A DNA stretch of 64,000 bases. Origin: JBNKZU01 sp050301795 (GTDB taxonomy: Bacteria > Pseudomonadota > Gammaproteobacteria > Thiohalomonadales > Thiohalomonadaceae). The stretch spans positions 29,389 through 93,388 of the forward strand of contig JBNKZU010000034.1 of assembly GCA_050301795.1 (NCBI GenBank). The letters run 5' to 3'. This document shows, piece after piece, positions 9,497-17,276 of this stretch; position 1 is the first letter of the stretch, and each line of letters begins with the position of its first letter. Made by a program: the position numbers and the translations under genes. The notes beneath the pieces are model-generated. The model did not search any database. It saw only the letters and a program-made list of their open reading frames with translations, and was not told the origin of the DNA.

Positions 9497-9519
9497 AGGT
9501 CCTAAACGGACCTTTTTTT
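9497..9519 (+). terminator. Rho-independent terminator between prs and rplY
   Basis: The six-base arms AGGTCC and GGACCT surround the 5-nt loop TAAAC and run into seven consecutive T. It lies 18 bp before the rplY start codon, so it can act either as the prs terminator or as a leader attenuator for rplY. Confidence 0.75.
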
Positions 9520-9537
9520 AACTTTTGGAGAACACAA

Positions 9538-10194
9538 ATGAGCAATGAAGATTTTACGGTAATTGCAGAAAGCCGCAGTGACATGGGGAAAGGTGCGAGC
9601 CGCCGCCTACGTCACGAAGGCAAAGTTCCTGCCGTTATCTATGGTGGTGATGCCGAGCCACAATCACTGACGCTAGATCACGATAGCATGTTTCACCATC
9701 TTGAGCATGAGGCGTTTTACTCTCACGTTCTGACCGTGATGGTTGATGGAAAGGCACAAAAAGCGGTTCTAAAAGATCTGCAACGTCACCCAGCAAAACC
9801 AATCATCATGCATGCTGATTTCTTGCGTGTTAGCGCAAACGAAAAATTACGCATGACAATCCCACTGCACTTCATCAACGAAGAGACTGCACCTGGGGTA
9901 AAAGTTGGCGGCGGCATGATCAGCCACAACATCACTGAGGTTGAAGTAAGCTGTCTGCCTAAAAACCTTCCTGAGTACATTGAGGTAGACCTTGGTGCAC
10001 TGGAAATGGATCAATCAATTCACCTATCCGATCTGGTCATGCCAAAAGGCGTTGATCTGGTCGAACTGATGCACGGTGATGACCATGACCAACCAGTGGC
10101 TTCAATCCATAAAACACGCGCCTCAGTTGAAGGAGATGCAGCGACTGATGGTAGTGAAGAAGCCCAATCAGACGAGGAAGCAGGTAGCGAATAA
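9538..10194 (+). CDS. rplY: 50S ribosomal protein L25/general stress protein Ctc
   Basis: 218 aa in the long (TL5/Ctc) form: an N-terminal L25 5S-rRNA-binding domain (residues 1-95, RSDMGKGASRRLRHEGKVPAVIYGG) followed by a C-terminal beta domain and a short acidic tail. It binds 5S rRNA in the central protuberance of the 50S subunit. The ATG at 9538 is chosen because TGGAG lies 7 nt upstream and the protein then begins like other Ctc proteins; the frame is open further upstream, but that stretch is the terminator region. Gene order prs-rplY-pth-ychF is conserved. Confidence 0.96.
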   Translation: MSNEDFTVIAESRSDMGKGASRRLRHEGKVPAVIYGGDAEPQSLTLDHDSMFHHLEHEAFYSHVLTVMVDGKAQKAVLKDLQRHPAKPIIMHADFLRVSANEKLRMTIPLHFINEETAPGVKVGGGMISHNITEVEVSCLPKNLPEYIEVDLGALEMDQSIHLSDLVMPKGVDLVELMHGDDHDQPVASIHKTRASVEGDAATDGSEEAQSDEEAGSE

Positions 10195-10221
10195 CGCGCC
10201 CTTCTGAACTGACCTGACACC

Positions 10222-10311
10222 GGAGCCGGCGTTATGTCGCAAATAAAACTCATTGTTGGACTTGGAAACCCCGGGAACCAATACGAGAAAACGCGACATA
10301 ACGCCGGTTTC
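10222..10311 (+). promoter_or_regulatory. Long inverted repeat sequestering the pth ribosome site and start codon
   Basis: Bases 10226-10240 (CCGGCGTTATGTCGC) are the perfect reverse complement of 10293-10307 (GCGACATAACGCCGG). In RNA the stem extends outward by four more pairs (GGAG 10222-10225 with 10308-10311, two of them G-U), giving about 19 pairs. The left arm contains the Shine-Dalgarno GGAG and the pth ATG (10234). The right arm encodes the conserved Arg-His-Asn-Ala-Gly of the Pth active site. The roughly 52-nt loop holds codons 3-20. Confidence 0.8.
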
Positions 10312-10815
10312 TGGTTTCTGGATGCCCTGACTTCACGGTTTGGACTTTCACTAAAACATGAAAGCAAATTTCATGGCGAAGCACTCAAAGCTGCGATCAA
10401 CTACCGTAATGTCTGGTTGTTAAAACCGGATACCTTTATGAACAAAAGCGGACAAGCTGTCGCCGCCCTTGCCAATTTCTACAAAATTGAACCGGAAGAG
10501 ATCCTAATCATTCACGATGAGCTTGATCTGCCTCCGGGGAGTGTACGCCTAAAACAAGGAGGTGGTCATGGCGGGCATAACGGTCTGAGAGATACAGAAT
10601 CTAGGATTGGCAGCAAGGCATTTCAGCGGCTTCGCATCGGAATTGGACACCCGGGACATGCCAATCAAGTCACCGGATATGTACTTGGCAAGGCGAGCCA
10701 GGATGAAACCATTGAGATTGAAAACGCAATCGAAAGAGCACTAAAACTACTACCTGAAATAATCGATGGTAAACAACAATTAGTGATGAATGCGCTTCAT
10801 AGCGACAACCGCTAA
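10234..10815 (+). CDS. pth: Peptidyl-tRNA hydrolase
   Basis: 193 aa, the bacterial Pth1 length. It cleaves the ester bond of peptidyl-tRNAs that drop off the ribosome, recycling tRNA; it is normally essential. The catalytic motifs are visible: LIVGLGNPG at the N-terminus, TRHNAGFW with the catalytic His near residue 23, FMNKSG near residue 70 and HDELDLPPG near residue 95, then GGGHGGHNGLR. The Shine-Dalgarno CGGAG is 8 nt before the ATG, but both lie in one arm of a long inverted repeat, so translation initiation may be structure-controlled. Confidence 0.97.
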   Translation: MSQIKLIVGLGNPGNQYEKTRHNAGFWFLDALTSRFGLSLKHESKFHGEALKAAINYRNVWLLKPDTFMNKSGQAVAALANFYKIEPEEILIIHDELDLPPGSVRLKQGGGHGGHNGLRDTESRIGSKAFQRLRIGIGHPGHANQVTGYVLGKASQDETIEIENAIERALKLLPEIIDGKQQLVMNALHSDNR

Positions 10816-10836
10816 ACAACATAGATAGAGAACAAT

Positions 10837-11928
10837 ATGGGAATCAAATGCGGCATCGTAGGCCTACCGAATGTAGGCAAATCGACACTCTTTAACGCAC
10901 TAACAAAAGCTGGTATACAGGCAGAGAACTACCCATTCTGCACCATTGAGCCGAATGTCGGTGTCGTCCCAATTCCTGATCCACGCCTCGACAAGCTTGC
11001 AGATATCGTCAAGCCACAAAATGTACTACCCACAACCATGGACTTTGTCGATATAGCAGGTCTGGTTGCCGGAGCATCAAAGGGTGAGGGGCTTGGAAAT
11101 AAATTTCTTGCCAATATCCGAGAAACCGATGCAATCGCCCAGGTCGTTCGCTGTTTTGAAGATAGCAACGTGGTTCATGTTGCAGGAAAGATCAGCCCTA
11201 TTGATGATATTGAAGTGATCAACACTGAGCTTGCGCTGGCCGATCTTGAAACAGTTGAAAAGGCTGTTGTCCGCGTAGGAAAAATGACCAAAAGCGGCGA
11301 CAAAACCGCCATCGCCAAGCTTGCAACCATCAACAAGGCAAAGGCACACCTCGAAGAGGGAAACCTGATCCGTACACTGGAATTAAACGATGATGAACTC
11401 GCACATCTATATGATCTTCATCTACTAACCATAAAACCAACCATGTACATCGCCAATGTTGCAGAAGATGGATTTAACAACAATCCATACCTTGATGCTG
11501 TTATCGCACACGCTGAAAAAGAGGGTTCAGAGGTCGTCGCTGTTTGTGCATCAATAGAAGCAGACCTGGTAGAGCTAGACGAAGATGAAGCAGAAGTTTT
11601 CCTGGAAGAGATGGGTCTGCACGAGCCAGGACTCAATCGAGTCATCAGAGCGGGTTACAAGCTGTTAGGGCTGCAAACCTACTTCACCGCAGGCGTAAAA
11701 GAGGTAAGAGCCTGGACTGTTAAGGTTGGCGCAACCGCACCACAGGCAGCCGCAGTGATACACACCGACTTTGAAAAGGGGTTTATTCGCGCAGAAGTTA
11801 CTGCCTACGAAGACTTTATCGCCTACAACGGAGAGCATGGCGCTAAAGATGCAGGCAAGCTTCGACTCGAAGGCAAAGAGTACATCGTCCAGGATGGCGA
11901 CGTCATGCACTTCCGTTTTAACGTATAA
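10837..11928 (+). CDS. ychF: Ribosome-binding ATPase YchF (OBG family)
   Basis: 363 aa, identical in length to most YchF proteins. It is an OBG-family P-loop NTPase that prefers ATP, binds ribosomes and modulates stress responses. The P-loop GLPNVGKST is at residues 8-16, the DxxG motif is in DFVDIAGLV near residue 68, and a coiled-coil insertion spans about 130-190. The C-terminal TGS domain follows (AWTVKVGATAPQAAAVIHTDFEKGFIRAE split here over residues 285-315). It lies 21 bp after pth as in E. coli and its relatives. Confidence 0.98.
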   Translation: MGIKCGIVGLPNVGKSTLFNALTKAGIQAENYPFCTIEPNVGVVPIPDPRLDKLADIVKPQNVLPTTMDFVDIAGLVAGASKGEGLGNKFLANIRETDAIAQVVRCFEDSNVVHVAGKISPIDDIEVINTELALADLETVEKAVVRVGKMTKSGDKTAIAKLATINKAKAHLEEGNLIRTLELNDDELAHLYDLHLLTIKPTMYIANVAEDGFNNNPYLDAVIAHAEKEGSEVVAVCASIEADLVELDEDEAEVFLEEMGLHEPGLNRVIRAGYKLLGLQTYFTAGVKEVRAWTVKVGATAPQAAAVIHTDFEKGFIRAEVTAYEDFIAYNGEHGAKDAGKLRLEGKEYIVQDGDVMHFRFNV

Positions 11929-12000
11929 CAACAGGACAACACAGGGAATTAAACCTTGACACACAGGGCATAAAACATCAGAATCTCGCCCTCAATTTTT

Positions 12001-12077
12001 GGCTACATAGCTCAGCTGGTTAGAGCACATCACTCATAATGATGGGGTCCCAAGTTCGAATCTCGGTGTAGCCACCA
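12001..12077 (+). tRNA. tRNA-Met (anticodon CAT, elongator type)
   Basis: 77 nt with the acceptor GGCTACA/TGTAGCC, D stem GCTC/GAGC, anticodon stem CATCA/TGATG around CTCATAA (anticodon CAT), and encoded CCA. The body closely resembles the E. coli elongator tRNA-Met rather than initiator or tRNA-Ile2. One oddity: the T stem CCAAG/CTCGG contains an A-C mismatch at its middle pair. Confidence 0.92.
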
Positions 12078-12086
12078 TACAACCCA

Positions 12087-12120
12087 AAGGCTTAGCTTCG
12101 GCTAGGCCTTTTTTGTTTTT
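12087..12120 (+). terminator. Rho-independent terminator after tRNA-Met
   Basis: The ten-base arms AAGGCTTAGC and GCTAGGCCTT (one G-U pair) close a stable TTCG tetraloop and run into a T-rich tract TTTTGTTTTT. It ends the tRNA transcript. Between it and the next gene (12121-12293) I see no further gene or clear signal. Confidence 0.9.
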
Positions 12121-12293
12121 GCCTGTACCGGGTAATTCTTTTCGATTCATCTTGCTTATCTCCCAGTTGGGTTAAGGTCAAATCTCCTAGATGGTTCTGT
12201 TGTGCAGGAGTTTAAACAGGCAGACACAAGAATCCTTTAATAACCTGAATACTAAGTTCTTATTGATTATCGTTATTAGTTAATACTATTAGG

Positions 12294-12638
12294 TTAACGA
12301 TAGGCCTGAAGTGTCTTGAGATAACGAATCACTTTTTGTGACTCTTCAATAAATTGTGCCTGTATTTGCAATGCCGCATCTTCATTGTGCTGTTGTATTG
12401 CTGTGATTAGATCGGCGGCAAGTTTGTGAAATGATTCGTGGCTTTGTATGAGCTGCTGTAGCTCTTGATGATCGTTGTATTTCTCTGCGGCTTTTGTGTT
12501 TAACCATTGTCCAAGCGCACATGACTCGTGTTGAGCTATGGTGTTTAGCTCTTCACTTGGGATCGTCTCCCTATCAAGAAGTGACGCCAGTGTCTCAATC
12601 CACGCCAGATGGTTGTTGATCTCTTTTGCTATATCCAT
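12294..12638 (-). CDS. Stand-alone chemoreceptor zinc-binding (CZB) domain protein
   Basis: 114 aa. The CZB signature is visible: His10 in the first helix, HESCALGQWL with Cys40 near the centre, and HESFH (His67 and His71), the 3His-1Cys zinc site of CZB domains. CZB domains usually sit at the C-terminus of chemoreceptors or diguanylate cyclases and sense zinc or hypochlorite. Here the domain is the whole protein, an all-helical bundle without a partner domain. It lies between the tRNA-Met terminator and the FabH-like gene, with no linked signalling gene, so its partner is unknown. Confidence 0.8.
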   Translation of the reverse strand: MDIAKEINNHLAWIETLASLLDRETIPSEELNTIAQHESCALGQWLNTKAAEKYNDHQELQQLIQSHESFHKLAADLITAIQQHNEDAALQIQAQFIEESQKVIRYLKTLQAYR

Positions 12639-12735
12639 AGTTTGTTTGTGCCTGTTTCATAAAATCATAAGCAACTATATCGCCAATGAATATACCTTAT
12701 ATCACCTCATGCAACACTATTAATTGTATGTCTGC

Positions 12736-13815
12736 TTATGATGGGTTTTTCTGTTTCTTCATTCTGATTTGAGTCACTAGCTCTAATGCAGTTTTATCAC
12801 AAGGCGGTAGTTCTACGTCACTTTGTGCTAATGGCTCAGTTCGATCTCCCCATTGCAGTAGATGGGCGCTCCATGTCAATCCAGCCCCGAAGGCTGGCAT
12901 CAATATGTTGTTACCCGGGGTTACTCTGCCCTCTTCTATCGCCTCAACAAGTGCAATCGGTGCGGTTGCGGCGGACATATTGCCGTAGCGATGAATGTTG
13001 ATAAAGACCTTCTCTTCTGGAATTCCTGCGCGATTTGCTATCGCTTCTATTATTCGCAGATTGGCCTGATGGGGTACTACTAGATCAATATTATCTATGG
13101 TTAATCCAGATTTTTCTAACACGCCGTTGCAGGCATCGGTCATCCCTTTAACGGCACGCTTAAAGATCTCCTGTCCTTCAAACTGCCATTGAAAATCACC
13201 GACGATTACGCCACTGTTCGCATAATCAGTTCCCCAGCCATGTATGCTCAGAATATCTCTAACCTTGCCATAGCAACCGAGTGATTCGGCGATAACAGTT
13301 TGATGGTCATCATTCGCCTCAAGATAGAAGGCCGATGCACCATCGCCAAAAAGTACCGCAACATTACGATTGTCCCAGTCCATAATTGGTGAGATCACTT
13401 CGCCACCGATCACCAGCGCACTTTTTACTGCTCCGGTGCAAATCATGCTGCTTGCCGCACTCAGTGCATAGAGAAAACTGGTGCACGCGGTATTGAGATC
13501 CATACAGGCGGCGTTGTTAGCTTTTAACAACTGCTGCACGCCGGATGCAACATTGGGACAGATGCGATCTGGTGTTGTGGTTCCAACGACAATAAGCCCA
13601 ACATCATCTGCACTTTTTCCGGCAGCGGCCAATGCTTTTGACGCCGCCACGTAACCTAGCTGAGTTAGAGAAACATGTGATATGCGGCGCTCTTGCATTC
13701 CGGTGCGTTTTCGAATCCATTCATCATCGGTCTCTAAAAAGGTGGCGAGATCATCGTTGGTTAATATTGCCGGTGGTACACATTTTCCCCATCCGGTGAT
13801 AGCTGCTTTTTTCAT
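12736..13815 (-). CDS. FabH-like beta-ketoacyl-ACP synthase III
   Basis: 359 aa thiolase-fold condensing enzyme. The catalytic Cys111 sits in NTACTSFLYAL. The catalytic His is in VVPHQANLRI (near 256) and the Asn in YGNMSAATAP (near 286), completing the Cys-His-Asn triad of KAS III. It is about 40 residues longer than housekeeping FabH and carries a C-terminal extension. It shares a transcript with the TetR regulator that diverges from the beta-oxidation operon. Known FabH-like enzymes in Pseudomonas condense acyl-CoA from beta-oxidation with malonyl-ACP, so a shunt from fatty-acid breakdown into synthesis is a plausible role. An alternative is making a specialised lipid. Confidence 0.85.
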   Translation of the reverse strand: MKKAAITGWGKCVPPAILTNDDLATFLETDDEWIRKRTGMQERRISHVSLTQLGYVAASKALAAAGKSADDVGLIVVGTTTPDRICPNVASGVQQLLKANNAACMDLNTACTSFLYALSAASSMICTGAVKSALVIGGEVISPIMDWDNRNVAVLFGDGASAFYLEANDDHQTVIAESLGCYGKVRDILSIHGWGTDYANSGVIVGDFQWQFEGQEIFKRAVKGMTDACNGVLEKSGLTIDNIDLVVPHQANLRIIEAIANRAGIPEEKVFINIHRYGNMSAATAPIALVEAIEEGRVTPGNNILMPAFGAGLTWSAHLLQWGDRTEPLAQSDVELPPCDKTALELVTQIRMKKQKNPS

Positions 13816-13833
13816 ACCACAATCCTCATCACA

Positions 13834-14553
13834 CTATGTTTTTTTTGAATTAATACCCCAACAATGCAGTAAATCCAGACATTGTTGCGCATACGCATCC
13901 ACCGCTCTGTTTGAATACTCATATTTCCACGGTTTTAGGTAGTGTTCCTGAATTAGTGAAAGTATGGTTGAGGCAACGAAGCCCGCTGGAATCACACCAT
14001 CGCTGATATTCCATGTCTCATCAATGAGTCGTTCAAGTTCAAGTATCTGGGTACGCTCAATATTTTTAGAATCTTCTTGATGTGCTCGCGGTAAAGATCG
14101 TGTTTCAAAATAAAGAAAACAGAACCATGGCTGAAGTAGAGTTGATCCATAGAGATCACCCTTAACCAGCCGTTCGAGCGCGGCTTTAGAATCATCCATA
14201 CTTCCGACTTCCCGCATTAGCTCTTCATTAAAAGCGACCACCACATCCTTCATCATTATTGCGATGTTCTCTTTACTGCCGATGGTTGAGTAGATTCCAC
14301 CCATGCTTAGCCCGGTCTCTTTTGAGAGGTCTCTTAGCGTCATGGCTTGAAATCCGATTTTGGATGTCAGTTTAAAGGTTGTATCAAAGATCCGTTTTAG
14401 GTTTTTAACGGCAAACTTCTCCCGGCTCAATCCAATTAGATCGCTATTTCGCTTAAAAATCATTGAGTAGAGCGCATCATCCTGATAGGGAAAGCTCTTT
14501 TTGAACTGTTCGTAGGAAAATGTACCTTCTGGAGTTAATGCCAGATTCATCAT
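13834..14553 (-). CDS. TetR/AcrR-family transcriptional regulator of the fatty-acid cluster
   Basis: 239 aa. The helix-turn-helix is clear at about residues 50-100 (GFQAMTLRDLSKETGLSMGGIYSTIGSKENI), preceded by an unusual N-terminal extension of about 45 residues (FSYEQFKKSFPYQDDALYSM) absent from most TetR proteins. The C-terminal helical part should form the ligand pocket, by context for acyl-CoA or fatty acid. It diverges from fadE over 238 bp that hold two copies of an operator-like sequence, and is followed 18 bp later by the FabH-like gene. Regulation of the fad operon, and of itself, is inferred. Confidence 0.88.
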   Translation of the reverse strand: MMNLALTPEGTFSYEQFKKSFPYQDDALYSMIFKRNSDLIGLSREKFAVKNLKRIFDTTFKLTSKIGFQAMTLRDLSKETGLSMGGIYSTIGSKENIAIMMKDVVVAFNEELMREVGSMDDSKAALERLVKGDLYGSTLLQPWFCFLYFETRSLPRAHQEDSKNIERTQILELERLIDETWNISDGVIPAGFVASTILSLIQEHYLKPWKYEYSNRAVDAYAQQCLDLLHCWGINSKKT

Positions 14554-14681
14554 TAAATCTATTCTTCTTTAGTTAATGTCTTCGACGAATATTTGGGTCT
14601 TTGACTCTGCTTCTTTTAGCTGCAAAAGCGGTAAATATCAAAGCTCAACAGACCCTAGCATATCATCTCTTTCGCTTTAAT

Positions 14682-14701
14682 ATCGAGCGTATGTTCTATT
14701 T
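14682..14701 (+). promoter_or_regulatory. Operator copy 1 of the fad operon
   Basis: ATCGAGCGTATGTTCTATTT is a near-identical copy (17 of 20 bases) of the sequence at 14743-14762, in the same orientation and 61 bp upstream, about six helical turns. It abuts the -35 box at 14704. The partly palindromic core is typical of TetR-family sites. Confidence 0.7.
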
Positions 14702-14703
14702 TT

Positions 14704-14732
14704 TTGACAAAGCAGGATAACCCAACTATCAT
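14704..14732 (+). promoter_or_regulatory. Sigma-70 promoter of the fad operon
   Basis: A consensus -35 box TTGACA (14704-14709) and a -10 box TATCAT (14727-14732) are separated by 17 bp. The predicted start near 14740 falls between the promoter and operator copy 2, so repressor bound at both copies would bracket RNA polymerase. Confidence 0.75.
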
Positions 14733-14742
14733 CCGAACATAA

Positions 14743-14762
14743 ATCGAGCGTTCGCTCTATTT
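14743..14762 (+). promoter_or_regulatory. Operator copy 2 of the fad operon
   Basis: ATCGAGCGTTCGCTCTATTT contains the perfect palindrome GAGCGTTCGCTC. It lies just downstream of the predicted transcription start and upstream of the fadE start at 14792. Together with copy 1 it is the likely binding site of the divergently encoded TetR-family protein. Confidence 0.75.
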
Positions 14763-14791
14763 CCTATTCACCGATCGATGAGGAAAAGAAA

Positions 14792-17263
14792 ATGATTGAT
14801 CTACTCATGATAGCCATAGTGTTGTTGTCTCTGCTGATTGCGGCCTATCTCGGTTCAGGGATCGTGACCTATACCGTTATTTTAGCCATTCTGGCGGCCA
14901 CCTCGGTGGTACTTCAGTCATGCCAGCTCACTACCTGGCTTCTGGAAGCCGCATTTGTTGTCTCTCTGCTTTTTTCGATTCCTCCATTGCGCCGCAATCT
15001 TGTTGCCCTTCCGGCTCTGGCTGTAATGCGGAAAATTCTTCCACCTATCTCCCCAACTGAGCAGGAAGCGATCGATGCGGGAACTGTATGGTGGGATGGT
15101 GAAATCTTCAGTGGAAAACCCGATTGGAATAAGCTGCTATCTCAACCAAAGCCTTCGCTTACCGCCGAGGAGCAAGCGTTTATAGATGGTCCGGTCTCTG
15201 AGCTATCGCGCATGAGTAATAAATGGCGTATCGATCAAGACTGGAAAACGATACCGGAGCTTGTATTTAACTTTATCCGTCGTAACGGCTTTTTAGGAAT
15301 GATTATTCCTAAAAAGTATGGCGGCCTTGAGTTATCGCCTGTTGCCCAATCAGAGGTGTTAGTCCGTCTCTCGAATACTGGTGGAGGGATTGCAAATCTT
15401 GTTGGTGTTCCAAACTCTCTTGGCCCTGGCGAACTCCTGCTGAAATATGGAACTGAGGAGCAGAAAAATCACTATCTTCCCCGTCTCGCAAATGGTGATG
15501 ATGTTCCCTGCTTTGCATTAACCGGACCGACTGTCGGCTCGGATGCCACTTCATTGCCTGATACCGGGATTGTTTGTAAGGGGCAATGGGAGGGTGAAGA
15601 GGTTTTAGGGATGCGTCTTAACTTCTCCAAGCGTTATATCACCCTTGCTCCGTTTGCAACGGTGATTGGCCTTGCATTTAGACTAAAAGATCCTGACGGC
15701 TTAATGGGTGATGTTAAGGACTACGGTATCACCTGCGCGCTGATCCCGAGAGATGTTGAAGGCATGACCATCGGACGTGTCCATTTGCCGGTTGGCGATA
15801 TCTTTTCTAACGGCCCGATTCAGGGTAAGGATGTCTTTGTCCCGTTGAGCTTTATTATTGGCGGCCCGGAAATGGCAGGTAAAGGCTGGCGGATGCTTGT
15901 TAATTGTCTCTCGGTAGGTCGCTCTGTAACCCTGCCAACCTTCTCTGCAACCATCGGCAAGATTTCGCTGTTTGGTACCAGCGCCTACGCTAATCTGCGT
16001 CAACAATTTGGGGTCACGATATCTCAGTTTGAGGGTATCCAAAAACCACTCGCCCGGATTGCCGGTATGAGCTACATCATCAATGCCGGACGACTACATA
16101 CGATTCAGTCGATTATTGGTGGCAATAAACCGAGTGTTCCTTCTGCGATTCTCAAATACCACACAACTGAACTCGCTCGAAAGATTCTACTCGATGCCAT
16201 GGATGTACACGGTGGCAAGGCGGTGGTAAAAGGGCCTCGCAACTATATTACTCACATGTATGAGTCGGTTCCGGTGGCTATAACTGTTGAGGGTGCAAAT
16301 ATCTTAACTCGTAATCTGATGATCTTTGGTCAGGGCGCCACTCGATCGCATCCGTTTGTGTTAAAAGAGATGCAGATGGCGCTCGCCACCGATTCAGCCG
16401 AGAATCTGGCAGAGTTTGATAAGGCGCTATTCGGCCATATTGGGTTTACAGTCAGCAATATTGCCCGCTCTTTATTGATGGGTCTCGGTGTTGCGAGTCA
16501 GAGTGTTCCGACCAATAAGGCTCATTTACGCCCATACTATAAAGATATTAATCGCCTCAGTAGTGTTTTTGCATTAACCGCAGATATTGCAATGCTCAAC
16601 CTTGGAGCACGTTTAAGATTCAAAGAGATGCTCTCTGCCCGTCTTGGTGATCTATTAAGTATGCTCTTTCTTGCGAGCATGGTGATGAAACAGCATGAGG
16701 ATAATGAGAACAACGACGAAGAGTGGCCAATGGTTAAATGGTCGCTGGATTATCTGTTAAACCAGTATCAGGTTGCGTTTGATGAGTTGATCCAAAACTG
16801 GCCAAGTACGATGGTGGCAATGGTTCTAAAACGCATCGCCTTCCCAATTGGCCGAAGATATGCTGCCCCGAGTGATCAACTGGAAAAAGAGGTGGTTGCA
16901 CTGATTAGCCGTAACTCAAAAGCAAGAGCTGATCTTTGTGCAGGTATCTTCATGGAAAACGTACCCAATAATCCGGTTGCCGAGGTCAATGAGGTGTTTA
17001 TTGAAAGCCTTGAGTTAAAACCGATTAATGAAAAGATTAAACAGGCCATCCGTGATGGCAAACTTGAAAAGAGTCAAAACACAGATCAAATTGCTGCGGC
17101 CAAAGCTGCTGGAATTATTACTGATGACGAGGCAAAACAGCTTACAGCATTTGATGAGCATGTAATGGCAGTTATCAATGTTGAAGATTTTGATGAGTCG
17201 GAGATCATTCGAAAGGCGTATGATCCAAACGAAGATTCGCCGTCAGCTACCGAGAACAATTAG
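14792..17263 (+). CDS. fadE: Acyl-CoA dehydrogenase (FadE family)
   Basis: 823 aa, close to E. coli FadE (814 aa). It catalyses the first, FAD-dependent oxidation of acyl-CoA to trans-2-enoyl-CoA. The N-terminus has two or three hydrophobic segments (residues 1-70, MIDLLMIAIVLLSLLIAAYL onward) that anchor it in the membrane. The acyl-CoA dehydrogenase core follows (PKKYGGLELSPVAQSEV near 170, CFALTGPTVGSDATS near 245, VEGANILTRNLMIFGQG near 500), then the helical C-terminal extension specific to FadE. AGGAA lies upstream of the ATG. It is the first gene of the seven-gene operon. Confidence 0.96.
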   Translation: MIDLLMIAIVLLSLLIAAYLGSGIVTYTVILAILAATSVVLQSCQLTTWLLEAAFVVSLLFSIPPLRRNLVALPALAVMRKILPPISPTEQEAIDAGTVWWDGEIFSGKPDWNKLLSQPKPSLTAEEQAFIDGPVSELSRMSNKWRIDQDWKTIPELVFNFIRRNGFLGMIIPKKYGGLELSPVAQSEVLVRLSNTGGGIANLVGVPNSLGPGELLLKYGTEEQKNHYLPRLANGDDVPCFALTGPTVGSDATSLPDTGIVCKGQWEGEEVLGMRLNFSKRYITLAPFATVIGLAFRLKDPDGLMGDVKDYGITCALIPRDVEGMTIGRVHLPVGDIFSNGPIQGKDVFVPLSFIIGGPEMAGKGWRMLVNCLSVGRSVTLPTFSATIGKISLFGTSAYANLRQQFGVTISQFEGIQKPLARIAGMSYIINAGRLHTIQSIIGGNKPSVPSAILKYHTTELARKILLDAMDVHGGKAVVKGPRNYITHMYESVPVAITVEGANILTRNLMIFGQGATRSHPFVLKEMQMALATDSAENLAEFDKALFGHIGFTVSNIARSLLMGLGVASQSVPTNKAHLRPYYKDINRLSSVFALTADIAMLNLGARLRFKEMLSARLGDLLSMLFLASMVMKQHEDNENNDEEWPMVKWSLDYLLNQYQVAFDELIQNWPSTMVAMVLKRIAFPIGRRYAAPSDQLEKEVVALISRNSKARADLCAGIFMENVPNNPVAEVNEVFIESLELKPINEKIKQAIRDGKLEKSQNTDQIAAAKAAGIITDDEAKQLTAFDEHVMAVINVEDFDESEIIRKAYDPNEDSPSATENN

Positions 17264-17276
17264 GAGAACTATCAAT

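Noticed and set aside
12001..12077. Reading the CAT-anticodon tRNA as tRNA-Ile2
   Set aside because: The acceptor, D and anticodon stems match the elongator tRNA-Met pattern of E. coli much better than tRNA-Ile2.
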